Positions 46,844 through 55,216 of a stretch of DNA of 64,000 nt are shown here, piece by piece. The position numbers and the translations under genes were made by a program. The first letter of the stretch is position 1. The number at the start of each line of letters is the position of its first letter. The notes below the pieces were generated by a model. The model was given only the letters and a program-made list of their open reading frames with translations, did not search any database and was not told the origin of the DNA. This DNA is from Pedobacter sp. BMA (lineage in GTDB: Bacteria > Bacteroidota > Bacteroidia > Sphingobacteriales > Sphingobacteriaceae). The stretch covers positions 403,415 to 467,414 of the forward strand of contig NZ_LECU01000003.1 in NCBI RefSeq assembly GCF_001027745.1. Direction: 5' to 3'.

Positions 46844-47866
46844 TCAGCGTTTTGATTTCAGTGTAATTACATTGCCCTCCTTTTTTATGTTAACATGAAG
46901 TATATTACTGAGCGTGAACATCACACCACTCTCATCCTTGATAGAAATTGTCCCATCTATCACTTCGTTTAAAAGTTTCGGATCATCAAGCATCACTTTG
47001 TACCCATATAAATCCTGAAATGCAGCGATAATTTCACTTACCTTTGCCTGCTTGAGGACCAGTTTTCCTTCAATCCAGGATGACGGAGATATGGATTGGA
47101 TTGAACTGGGGCTAATTTTTTCGGAAAGCATGTTGCTTTTGAAGATATTTCCCGGCTGCATGATGATATGGCTGCCTGTTCTTAAAGACTTCACCATGAC
47201 CCGTCCACTGATTAGTGCGACTTTCGATTCTTCCCGACGGTCTTGAACATTAAATTCTGTTCCCAATACCTGCACCTGAACCGTTTTTGTATTCACCACA
47301 AACAATTCTCCACGCCTTACATGCGAAGGGTTGATATTTAAATGCCTGACTTTAAAATAAGCTTCTCCCTGCAGCTCTACTGATCTGATGTTTTTCCATT
47401 TAAATGCCCTGGACATGGTTAGTGTGGAATTTGCATTCAGCCTTATTTTGGTACTATCATCCAAACTCACCATTTTAGTTTCTCCAAAACCCGTTCTGAT
47501 CACAATTTCACTGGTAAAATACCACACTGAAAAAGCAGCGATCAAGAGTGAGGCGGCCATTGATGAAATCCATAGCACAGCGCGTTTGCGCTTTATCATT
47601 CTCGTTTCTTTTTCCGCTATGGAAAATTTGATATCAGTCCATAATTTATCAAGAAAGAGTGGAGGAAGCGCAGTTTGATGAGCAGAAAGAATGTAGTTTA
47701 ACTGCTCTAACGCAGAACTATAATTTCCAGTGGCATTAGGGTTTGTTTGCACCCATCGGTTCCAGAATTTGATATCATCATCAAGGTTGAATTTGACAAA
47801 ACGAATAAAATCTTTATCGTTCAGGAAATCTTCAACACTATATTCATGGTATTTTTTCTGGTTCAT
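46844..47866 (-). CDS. FecR-family anti-sigma/sigma regulator
   Basis: A 340-aa protein with one membrane helix (residues ~90-110, RKRAVLWISSMAASLLIAAFSVWYF, quoted in part). The N-terminal part is cytoplasmic and holds the sigma-binding region; residues ~125-230 are the FecR domain (TKIRLNANSTLTM, VELQGEAYFKVRH) and the C-terminus a DUF4974-like domain (VSEIIAAFQDLYGYKVML) that contacts the STN domain of SusC. Starts 42 bases upstream of susC. It transmits ligand occupancy of the transporter to the ECF sigma factor. Confidence 0.9.
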   Translation of the reverse strand: MNQKKYHEYSVEDFLNDKDFIRFVKFNLDDDIKFWNRWVQTNPNATGNYSSALEQLNYILSAHQTALPPLFLDKLWTDIKFSIAEKETRMIKRKRAVLWISSMAASLLIAAFSVWYFTSEIVIRTGFGETKMVSLDDSTKIRLNANSTLTMSRAFKWKNIRSVELQGEAYFKVRHLNINPSHVRRGELFVVNTKTVQVQVLGTEFNVQDRREESKVALISGRVMVKSLRTGSHIIMQPGNIFKSNMLSEKISPSSIQSISPSSWIEGKLVLKQAKVSEIIAAFQDLYGYKVMLDDPKLLNEVIDGTISIKDESGVMFTLSNILHVNIKKEGNVITLKSKR

Positions 47867-47969
47867 CCAATTGGCCTTTTAAACAGTTTCAGCCTATAGA
47901 CAAACTAACCTTCGAAATTACCCCATGAAAGAAAAAAAAAATTAAGATTTATGTTGATAGGATTGGACA

Positions 47970-48623
47970 CTACAAAATATGGCTTTTGCTGATACCGATC
48001 AGATAGATCATCAAAAGTCCCTTATCAATTTGCATGATCATCCGCAGGGCTTCAATTGCCCGGGCATTTAGTTTGTAGGTACCCTTGATGGTAAGATCCA
48101 AAATTTCGGCGATCTCCTGATAATCGAGCTCCTCAAAATATTTTAGATAAATAATTTCTTTCTGCCGGGAAGTAAGCTGCTCCATCGCTTTCGAAATTCT
48201 TTGTGTTTGCTCGTTTTGATTCTCTTTTTTGATTAACTCAGCCTCAACAGAAAAGTTCAGATCAAAATAGTCGAAGTCATTTACCTCAGTATCCTTAAAT
48301 CTTTTTTTTGATAAGCGATAATTAGCAGCAGAGTTACGAAAAGAAGCAATAATAAAACTGCGGACGTTAGATACTTCAGGGAGTTTATTTCTCTTAAGCC
48401 AAAAGCCTTCAAAAACATCCTGCATACAATCCCTTACCGCTTCCGAATCGTAAAGCAACCGGGAGCCATACTGAAAAACGGAAGGAGCATAGCGCCTGTA
48501 TAGCCCTTCCAGCGCTTCCATATCGCCATCCAACAAGCGGATCCAAAGCTGCTGATCTGTTAAGCTATTGTCCAAAATCAATGATGAAGGTTGGTTGAAA
48601 ATTATTCCCGCAAGTGCACTCAA
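47970..48623 (-). CDS. ECF-type RNA polymerase sigma factor (FecI-like)
   Basis: A 217-aa sigma factor. Region 2: YGSRLLYDSEAVRDCMQDVF and FWLKRNKLP; region 4: LTSRQKEIIYLKYFEELDYQ with EIAEILDLTIKGTYKLNARA. It would recognise promoters of this susCD operon when FecR is triggered. No in-frame ATG fits the start; TTG 48623 (MSALAGII) is used. 103 bases separate it from fecR. A -7 box is seen upstream at 48686. Family: Bacteroidota RpoE/FecI-like sigma-70 factors. Confidence 0.9.
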   Translation of the reverse strand: MSALAGIIFNQPSSLILDNSLTDQQLWIRLLDGDMEALEGLYRRYAPSVFQYGSRLLYDSEAVRDCMQDVFEGFWLKRNKLPEVSNVRSFIIASFRNSAANYRLSKKRFKDTEVNDFDYFDLNFSVEAELIKKENQNEQTQRISKAMEQLTSRQKEIIYLKYFEELDYQEIAEILDLTIKGTYKLNARAIEALRMIMQIDKGLLMIYLIGISKSHIL

Positions 48624-48685
48624 ATCAATTATAAGGATGACCTTTAGTGTTGCGTCGTGGGTGTCAGCATTTGCTTACCCGCCAC

Positions 48686-48693
48686 CAAATCTA
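48686..48693 (-). promoter_or_regulatory. Candidate -7 box upstream of the sigma factor gene
   Basis: On the minus strand TAGATTTG matches TAnnTTTG and lies 63 bases before the TTG start at 48623. A T-rich segment (AGTTTT) stands near the expected -33 position. Confidence 0.4.
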
Positions 48694-49006
48694 AGCATAT
48701 TTTCTTTTTAAAACTATGCCGAACGAAGGGATTGATTTGAAATAAGGGGGTATAGATGCTTTTTGGTGGCATAACATAAGCACTCATTTACTACGCTTAA
48801 AAGTAAAAGGATGGTTTTATCATTTTCTCCGGGCAGAAAATTAATGTGTACCGGAACAGCATACAATAGTGCTTGCCTTGGAAAGTTGTTTTGTCTGTTG
48901 GCAATGATTTTGTATCTGATCAGGACTGTCCATTGTAATAACAAATCATGAACCACCGGCCTTAATATGGATATTAATCTGCATTCTGCTACGGGCTCTT
49001 TCTAAA

Positions 49007-49040
49007 AAAAATGCAGGCGACATCCGTCAACCTGCATTTT
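49007..49040 (-). terminator. Terminator of the second SusC/D operon
   Basis: AAAATGCAGG and CCTGCATTTT form a 10-bp stem around a 14-base loop; the plus-strand A-run on the left gives a T-run for the minus-strand transcript. It follows the stop at 49067. Confidence 0.75.
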
Positions 49041-49066
49041 CATCACTAACTATTAAAATTTGGATA

Positions 49067-50209
49067 CTATTTTCCCTGGAAAATCTCCTTGATTTTGCTC
49101 TCCAATGCTACTCCACGCAGTTCCTTGGCAATGATTTTTCCGGTAGGATCTATTAAGAAGTTCATTGGGATAGCTTTGACCTCGTAAGCCTGAGCAGCCT
49201 CATTCTCCCAGCCTTTCAAATCGCCCACCTGTTTCCATGTCAAATGATCATCTGCAATAGCTTTGATCCATTTAGTTTTATCTGCTGCCTTATCTAAAGA
49301 AACACCCAGAATTTCAAAGCCTTTAGACTTATATTGTTCATAAACCTTTACCAGGTTTGGATTCTCCCGTCTGCATGGTGCACACCAGGAAGCCCAGAAA
49401 TCAATCAATACATATTTACCGCGATAGTCGGAGAGCTTTATGGGCTTTCCATCAACATCTGGCTGGGTAAAATCCTGTGCTGCAACGCCCTCTTGTGTTT
49501 TTTTAAATGTAGCTATACGTTCTGCAACCTGTTTTCCGAAATAAGAGTTACGGAGTTCAGGACTGATGTTTAGAAAGATTTTTTCCATCTCTATGGCATC
49601 AAAGCCTGGTGCAAGTGTAGAATTTAGTGCCATTAACGACATGTATTTGTCAGGATGCTGTTTAGCATAACCAATTTTTGCATCGAAAATCTCTTTTTCT
49701 ATTGCCCGGGCCCTTTTTTCGAGATCAAGAATAAAAGTGTTATCCTGTTTCTTAGCTTCAGGAGCATCAGCATATTCCTTATTTAATCCTTGTAGCTTTG
49801 CATAAATGGGTCGAAGCAAATCATCTACGTGCCTGCTTTCATCGGTTAAGTTAGAACCTTTAATGATAGCTGTTTTTACTGAATCTTTTCCGGTAATGGT
49901 AATATTTTCGTTCCCTAAGATGAGGCCAACGCCATCTACCTTAATTCGTTTTCCGGGAGTGTCTATTAAATTGTCGTGTTTTAAACGAATGGTAGCCTCC
50001 ATGGGTGAAGGAACTGATCCCTTGAAAGTGAAAGAACCATTGACCAATGCAACCGAATCTAGCTGCTCTTTCCCTTCCATTTTGATAAGCAAAAATGCTT
50101 TTGCCGGTTTCCCTAACTTGCCTATTTGTCCTTTGATGGTATATCCATTCTGTGCAGATGCGTTCATGGCCGCTGTAGCAACCAAAATGGCTAATATTGT
50201 TTTTTTCAT
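49067..50209 (-). CDS. DUF4369-TlpA exported thioredoxin-like protein
   Basis: About 380 aa from ATG 50209 (MKKTILAILVATAAMNASAQ, Sec signal), chosen because the earlier frame start would run into the preceding gene. Residues ~20-120 form a DUF4369 domain (YTIKGQIGKLGKPAKAFLL), then a helical linker and a TlpA-type thioredoxin domain with active site FWASWCAPCRRENP (Cys near 275), ISAIPMNFLID-like cis-Pro loop (VKAIPMNFLIDPTGK). Such proteins catalyse disulfide exchange in the periplasm. Last gene of the second operon, 4 bases after the S41 protease. Confidence 0.9.
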   Translation of the reverse strand: MKKTILAILVATAAMNASAQNGYTIKGQIGKLGKPAKAFLLIKMEGKEQLDSVALVNGSFTFKGSVPSPMEATIRLKHDNLIDTPGKRIKVDGVGLILGNENITITGKDSVKTAIIKGSNLTDESRHVDDLLRPIYAKLQGLNKEYADAPEAKKQDNTFILDLEKRARAIEKEIFDAKIGYAKQHPDKYMSLMALNSTLAPGFDAIEMEKIFLNISPELRNSYFGKQVAERIATFKKTQEGVAAQDFTQPDVDGKPIKLSDYRGKYVLIDFWASWCAPCRRENPNLVKVYEQYKSKGFEILGVSLDKAADKTKWIKAIADDHLTWKQVGDLKGWENEAAQAYEVKAIPMNFLIDPTGKIIAKELRGVALESKIKEIFQGK

Positions 50210-50213
50210 GGTA

Positions 50214-51845
50214 TTATTTTTTGGAGTTTTTGTTTTGTTTTGTTGATTTTTGGACACTGCCTGCTGCGAGCAGTTTATCGTAAACAGGTTGGGTATTGAT
50301 GATAGAAAGTGCGTTGCTAAATGTGCTGCTCGACTCGTTACGAACCCTTAAGGCATACCCTTTACCACTGTATAACATCTCAGCAATTGCTGCTTTAAGT
50401 TCCACGCCAATGGTTTTTCGTAGCACCGGATCGTTTTTTGATGGAAGCTTGATGCCCTGAGCCGTGGCGCCATCGATGATTTTATCGATCATCTGCTCAT
50501 CCGGAGAGAATGTTTGGTCGAAATTTTCAAACGAAGGATATTTTGTAGTCAGTGAGGCCCGGTTTTGTTGTACATCATTGAAAGCGGCCTGGCTTAGCCT
50601 TCCACTGTTCATTAGCCTGTTGAGCCAGCTGCTATAAATTGCCGTATCAATTGGCACAAACTGATCAGGCATAATACCACCGCCGCCATACACTGTTCGC
50701 TTGTTTTTTAAAGTGGTATGTTTAAGTGAATCTGGGAAATTAATATGGCCACCTTCGGTAAGTTCTCCCGATGCCATTCTCCGGTTGAAATCTTCAAAAT
50801 AATCGGTTTTTCCTTTTGCGTAAGGTTTTTGAATTGACCTGCCCGACGGTGTGTAGTAGCGTGCTGCAGTAAGGCGTATTACTGAACCATCGCTCAGTTC
50901 AAGCCCTTTTTGCATCAGGCCTTTTCCAAAACTTCTTCTGCCAACAATTACTGCCCTATCCCAATCTTGTAGCGCACCAGTAAGTATTTCACTTGAAGAA
51001 GCAGTAGACTCATCGATCAGTACGACCAGGTCTCCGGTCATGAACTGTCCGAACCCGCCTGTTAAATAATGATCTTTTACACCTGAATTCGTTATTGAGT
51101 AGAAGACCATACTCTCTTTTGGCAAAAACTCATCTGCAACACCAATGGCCGCCTCAACCAAACCACCGCCATTCGATTGCAAATCAAGAATGAGCTTTGT
51201 CATGCCTTGCGCCTTCAGGTTTTTAAGTGCAGCATCCATTTCCCTCCGCGTAGATTGCGAGAAAATCGATAAAGAAATGTAGCCAACATTTTTACTGACC
51301 ATGTAACTGGCGGCAATGGAAAGTTCGGCAATCTGCTCCCTCATCACGTTGAACTCCAGAGGTGCATTTTGTGCTTTACGGATAATACTCAATTTAACTG
51401 CCGTTCCCTTCTCGCCTCTCAGCATGTGCATAACATCCTGATTTTTGAGCTTTTTACCGAAGATGCCTGCACCATCAACCGCGTTGATTCTGTCGCCCAC
51501 CAGTATTCCGGCTTTGGCAGCAGGCCCGTCAGGATTAACTGCAGTGATAAATGTACTGTCAGCGACCATAACGAAAGTAATCCCGATACCAGCAAAACTG
51601 CCTGTCATAGAAGTTTTCATGGCTTCTACATCTTCGCGATTAATATAACTCGAATGCGGATCGAGGTCGCTAAGCATGGCTTTGATGGCTGCATCAACAA
51701 CCTGCTCATCATTTACCGGATCAACATAGTTATCCTGAATTAATTTAAGCGCATCCTGCAATTTAGCCTTTGGATTCATTTGCGCCTGTGCAGCAAAGCC
51801 CATCAACATGGCCGTTATGCATAACACTGTTATTTTAGTTTTCAT
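50214..51845 (-). CDS. S41-family (CtpA-like) PDZ peptidase, exported
   Basis: A 543-aa protein with a Sec signal (VLCITAMLMGFAAQAQ). N-terminal helical part, PDZ domain (~90-175; SFAGIGITF, AAKAGILVGDRINAVDG), then the S41 catalytic domain with Ser in DESTASSSEILTGAL and Lys in GRRSFGKGLMQ (Ser/Lys dyad). It cleaves C-terminal parts of proteins or peptides. The C-terminal ~150 residues are an additional domain. Placed between two thioredoxin-like genes, it is the reason to suspect peptide substrates for this operon. Confidence 0.9.
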   Translation of the reverse strand: MKTKITVLCITAMLMGFAAQAQMNPKAKLQDALKLIQDNYVDPVNDEQVVDAAIKAMLSDLDPHSSYINREDVEAMKTSMTGSFAGIGITFVMVADSTFITAVNPDGPAAKAGILVGDRINAVDGAGIFGKKLKNQDVMHMLRGEKGTAVKLSIIRKAQNAPLEFNVMREQIAELSIAASYMVSKNVGYISLSIFSQSTRREMDAALKNLKAQGMTKLILDLQSNGGGLVEAAIGVADEFLPKESMVFYSITNSGVKDHYLTGGFGQFMTGDLVVLIDESTASSSEILTGALQDWDRAVIVGRRSFGKGLMQKGLELSDGSVIRLTAARYYTPSGRSIQKPYAKGKTDYFEDFNRRMASGELTEGGHINFPDSLKHTTLKNKRTVYGGGGIMPDQFVPIDTAIYSSWLNRLMNSGRLSQAAFNDVQQNRASLTTKYPSFENFDQTFSPDEQMIDKIIDGATAQGIKLPSKNDPVLRKTIGVELKAAIAEMLYSGKGYALRVRNESSSTFSNALSIINTQPVYDKLLAAGSVQKSTKQNKNSKK

Positions 51846-51848
51846 AAT

Positions 51849-53828
51849 TTATTTCTCTGCTCTTAAAATTTCCACAGCCATTGAGAGCTCATCCCGAAGC
51901 TGGCTCGGGCTGCCCGAATAACCTTCAGAACTGTACCTGACCACACCATTTTTTACAATTATTTTCCTTGGGATTGCAGAAGATTTGAAAAGCGGCACCA
52001 GGCTTTTGAACACCTGATCCTGTTCTCCTTTGGGCCCTATAGCATCGTGCAAAAGGTTGAAGCGAAAACCTTCCCCCCGCACATAGTTTACCGATTTGGT
52101 TTTATAGTCACCAAACTGCATGGTACCAATCATGTAAACCCCAACTTTAGGATCTTTTGCATATTGATCTACCAAAAGCTGCATGCCGGGAAATGCCATA
52201 ATGCATGGGCGGCACCAGGTGGCCCAAAAATCGATTACCACGATTTTATCTGCCCAGTCTTTAGAGTTGACCATCTTGCCATCTGCATCTTCCAGGCTGA
52301 AAGGAACCAGGGGATAATTAACCATGTTTGCCATTACATGTGCGCGCATTTCTGCTTTTTTATCATCAGGCATTAGCGAGGCAAGATATTTATCGTAGCC
52401 TTCCTCTTTACCGTTGTGTTCAGATTTATAAAGCAGTTTTAACTTATCAAACATGGCTGGTGTAACTGCATTGGCTGCCACACTTTGCTCCAGCAATGTT
52501 TTCAACGATTTCTGATCGTCCAAGTGCGTTAAGATATTCAGGTGAATGGCATTCAAATCAGCATTACTGTACGCCCCGGATTTCGATAGATATTGGAAAT
52601 AATGATTTCCCCCGGCATAATCTTCCTGGTTATTGGCTAAAAAGATGTGCGTGAATAAACGATCATTCATCTGGTTATCGGCATTCTCCTGCGCTTTCTG
52701 AGCATCATTTCCGAAATCAATAAGGTAAGACTGATCTTTTTGGCGCTGGAGCAGATAAGGGATAATTTTATTACTTACTGCATAAAGCATTTTACGATCT
52801 ACCTTGCCCATCATTTGCCCTTTGGTAATATTCCACCGGTAGATTTCATTGCCGGTTTTAAAATTGATATCCTGGTAAAGGGAAAGAAATTTATCTATTT
52901 GATTGGTTTCGAAGTAATGCGCACCTAAGCCTCTGTAAATGGTGTAATAAATGTATTCCTGATAATCGGGTGCATTTTTCCATTCAGCATAAGGGAATTT
53001 TTGAAGATAGGCTTCCACATCAGCCTGGTAATTTTTGCTGTTTGTAGCTTTTTGGTAAGCTAAAAACCTGGATGTAGCACTTTTAGGATAATCTTTATAA
53101 ATGAGCTGCTCTACACCATCAGCACCTTTATCATTTTTAATTTTATTGTAATAGCGTTGCATCCCTGCAAGAAGTTGCTCATTAAGATTTCCTTTTTTGA
53201 TTTCACTTTTCATCACACCATCTGCAAAAACATCAAAATCTGCTGGCGACATGGTAATGCGCTTAAGATCGAGGTAGTTAAACAAAGTTGACCGGAACGA
53301 GCCAGGGGAAAGTTTCTCTTCCAGTCGCAGCAACGAATCAATCAATTTTGCATTCTTAACCGGGGTTACAAAACTGTTTAAACTCCACTCTCCGGTTGTA
53401 CCTGAACGAAGAGCAGCCTCAGCAAGGTAATTCCCCGAAACACCCTTTTTGCCCGCCGACAGTACCTTGCTGTAATAACCTTTTCCTTGGTTATTATCTG
53501 AAGCCTCAGGAGTTACTGCTTCACCCTGATAAAATTTTAAAGCTATAAATGAAGCGTTTTCCGGCAACATATAATCTCCGGTCCAATTGTTATTTTCTTT
53601 CTTCAAAACAACGGTATTGGTTTTCCATTTCGAACCATCGTAAAATGCTACCATTGCTTTAGCATCGTCGCTAAATTCTAAATCGCCCCCTTTAGGCTGG
53701 TAAGAAAAGGTAATTTGTTTGTTTTGCAGGGGTACTGCAGGATTGAAACTTAGGGTTTGTGCCGCCAGCTGCTGCCCAAAAAACGGGCAAAGCAGTAGCA
53801 GACATTTTTTTAAAAAATGTTTTTTCAT
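51849..53828 (-). CDS. Exported TlpA-like thioredoxin protein, paralogue of the one at 39783
   Basis: A 659-aa protein with Sec signal (LLLLCPFFGQQLAAQ). Same architecture as 39783: N-terminal beta-rich domain (LSFNPAVPLQNKQITFSYQP, compare FRFLPEKPYNGSTLDVFYHP), a long helical middle and a C-terminal TlpA domain with WATWCRPCIMAFPG and IPRKIIVKNG. The second Cys context is more hydrophobic here. It follows susD by 12 bases. Presumably periplasmic and soluble. Confidence 0.87.
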   Translation of the reverse strand: MKKHFLKKCLLLLCPFFGQQLAAQTLSFNPAVPLQNKQITFSYQPKGGDLEFSDDAKAMVAFYDGSKWKTNTVVLKKENNNWTGDYMLPENASFIALKFYQGEAVTPEASDNNQGKGYYSKVLSAGKKGVSGNYLAEAALRSGTTGEWSLNSFVTPVKNAKLIDSLLRLEEKLSPGSFRSTLFNYLDLKRITMSPADFDVFADGVMKSEIKKGNLNEQLLAGMQRYYNKIKNDKGADGVEQLIYKDYPKSATSRFLAYQKATNSKNYQADVEAYLQKFPYAEWKNAPDYQEYIYYTIYRGLGAHYFETNQIDKFLSLYQDINFKTGNEIYRWNITKGQMMGKVDRKMLYAVSNKIIPYLLQRQKDQSYLIDFGNDAQKAQENADNQMNDRLFTHIFLANNQEDYAGGNHYFQYLSKSGAYSNADLNAIHLNILTHLDDQKSLKTLLEQSVAANAVTPAMFDKLKLLYKSEHNGKEEGYDKYLASLMPDDKKAEMRAHVMANMVNYPLVPFSLEDADGKMVNSKDWADKIVVIDFWATWCRPCIMAFPGMQLLVDQYAKDPKVGVYMIGTMQFGDYKTKSVNYVRGEGFRFNLLHDAIGPKGEQDQVFKSLVPLFKSSAIPRKIIVKNGVVRYSSEGYSGSPSQLRDELSMAVEILRAEK

Positions 53829-53840
53829 AGTGATATCAGC

Positions 53841-55211
53841 TTATCGTGGATTTTGTTCCAGCTCTGGGTTTAAAAGAATGTATTTGTCGCCAATTGGGTA
53901 TAGATAACGGTTGGAATTGGGCTGCAAAGTGTAGTCGGCACTTTTGAAATTTCTGGCTTTGGTTAAAGCAAAGTCAGCATCGAGGTTCAATCGTTTCTGA
54001 TCGAACCAACGCAGGCCTGTACCAAAAAACTCTTTTCTTTTTTCTTCCACCACCAATCGCAATGCATCGGCGGCACTTGAGGCCGTTACAGGCACGTAGT
54101 TAGCGGTAGTGAACCGTTTGATTCGTAAACTGTTTACCAATGCAACCGCATCGGTAGTTCTGCCCGCCCTGGCCAGGCATTCGGCTTTAATCAGCATCAT
54201 TTCTGGCACCGTTGGACCGTTGTTGATGACAAATTCATTAATCAGGTATCTGCATGATGCCCTTCCGGTAAATGCAGTACTGAGCTGTGTACCAAAACGG
54301 CTTCTTACATCAGTGAAAAGTTTGTAACGCAAATCATTTGTACCCATTGCAGTCAGCAAATCGTTACTTACCGGAATAGCGGTATAAGCCACATTTGCAA
54401 TTTTTGAGAAGATAACTTCAGGATTGCTTAAACGTACAGGGATTGTACTGGCAGCGGTTTCGTAGGTTTTCAAATCAAGCAAACCATTTTGTAAAGCTAA
54501 AGCACTATCTGCATACAAACTTGCATTGTTAAAATCGCGCATGTTCAGGTATGTTTTAGCGAATAGAGCATAGGCAGAAACTTTTGCCGGTCTCACATTA
54601 TAATCTGGCAGAGCGGGTAAGCGACTTACCGAAGATCTTAAATCTTTCAGGATAAGCGCATACACATCAGCAACAGATGCCCTGTTTAATTTGGTGTATA
54701 AATTGGGTGTGGTTAACAAAGGCACCCCTAAATCAGCTGAGGCTGTAGCCGCGTTATATTGCTTGCCATACATGTTGACTAAAATCAGGTATGCATAGGC
54801 ACGGTGCACCAAGGCTTCGGCATAAAGCTTTTGCTTTTCAGCTTCTGTGCCATCCTGCGAAGTTAAAACGCCTTCCAACACCTCATTGCAGGTGTAAATG
54901 GTTTTATATTGCTTTTCCCAATCGCCATCACTTTGCGACTCTGACGTATACTTTGCTGCCCAGGTATAAACGTTGCTTAGAATATCGCCAAGGCTGTTTT
55001 GCCTTGTGGCATCGTTAATTTCAGTATCATCGCCCGATAAAATAGGGTAAGAAAATGTTCCTTCGAGCACATTGTTATTATTTAAGGTGTACCTGAAATC
55101 AGAAGTATATTTCAACGTCCTGATAGACAGCTGATCTATTTCTACATATTTTCTGCAGCCTGCCATGGCAACAGCCAGCGCAAACCAAATAATTAAATAT
55201 CTTTTTTTCAT
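53841..55211 (-). CDS. RagB/SusD-family outer membrane lipoprotein
   Basis: A 456-aa SusD protein (MKKRYLIIWFALAVAMAGC, lipobox MAGC). Conserved parts: AEALVHRAYAYLILVNMYGK, VSNDLLTAMGTNDLRYKLF, PEMMLIKAECLARAGRTTDA, EEKRKEFFGTGLRWFDQKRL, and C-terminus LNPELEQNPR. It resembles the copy at 41817 across the whole length. It caps the transporter encoded directly upstream (5-base gap) and binds the unknown ligand. Confidence 0.9.
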   Translation of the reverse strand: MKKRYLIIWFALAVAMAGCRKYVEIDQLSIRTLKYTSDFRYTLNNNNVLEGTFSYPILSGDDTEINDATRQNSLGDILSNVYTWAAKYTSESQSDGDWEKQYKTIYTCNEVLEGVLTSQDGTEAEKQKLYAEALVHRAYAYLILVNMYGKQYNAATASADLGVPLLTTPNLYTKLNRASVADVYALILKDLRSSVSRLPALPDYNVRPAKVSAYALFAKTYLNMRDFNNASLYADSALALQNGLLDLKTYETAASTIPVRLSNPEVIFSKIANVAYTAIPVSNDLLTAMGTNDLRYKLFTDVRSRFGTQLSTAFTGRASCRYLINEFVINNGPTVPEMMLIKAECLARAGRTTDAVALVNSLRIKRFTTANYVPVTASSAADALRLVVEEKRKEFFGTGLRWFDQKRLNLDADFALTKARNFKSADYTLQPNSNRYLYPIGDKYILLNPELEQNPR

Positions 55212-55216
55212 GTTAA

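Larger units (their letters stand above)
48624..49066. other. Inter-operon gap between the two SusC/D operons
   Basis: Contains the promoter of the first operon (left part), the terminator of the second (49007-49040) and an 80-codon minus-strand frame at 48714-48956 without recognisable features, which I consider non-coding. Confidence 0.4.

Noticed and set aside
48714..48956. 80-codon minus-strand frame between the two SusC/D operons
   Set aside because: No signal, motif or family pattern; lies over the presumed promoter region of the sigma gene.
39783..53828. Haem or cytochrome maturation system (TlpA/ResA type)
   Set aside because: The thioredoxin genes lack cytochrome, CcmF/CcdA-like or haem genes beside them; the SusC/D context fits better.
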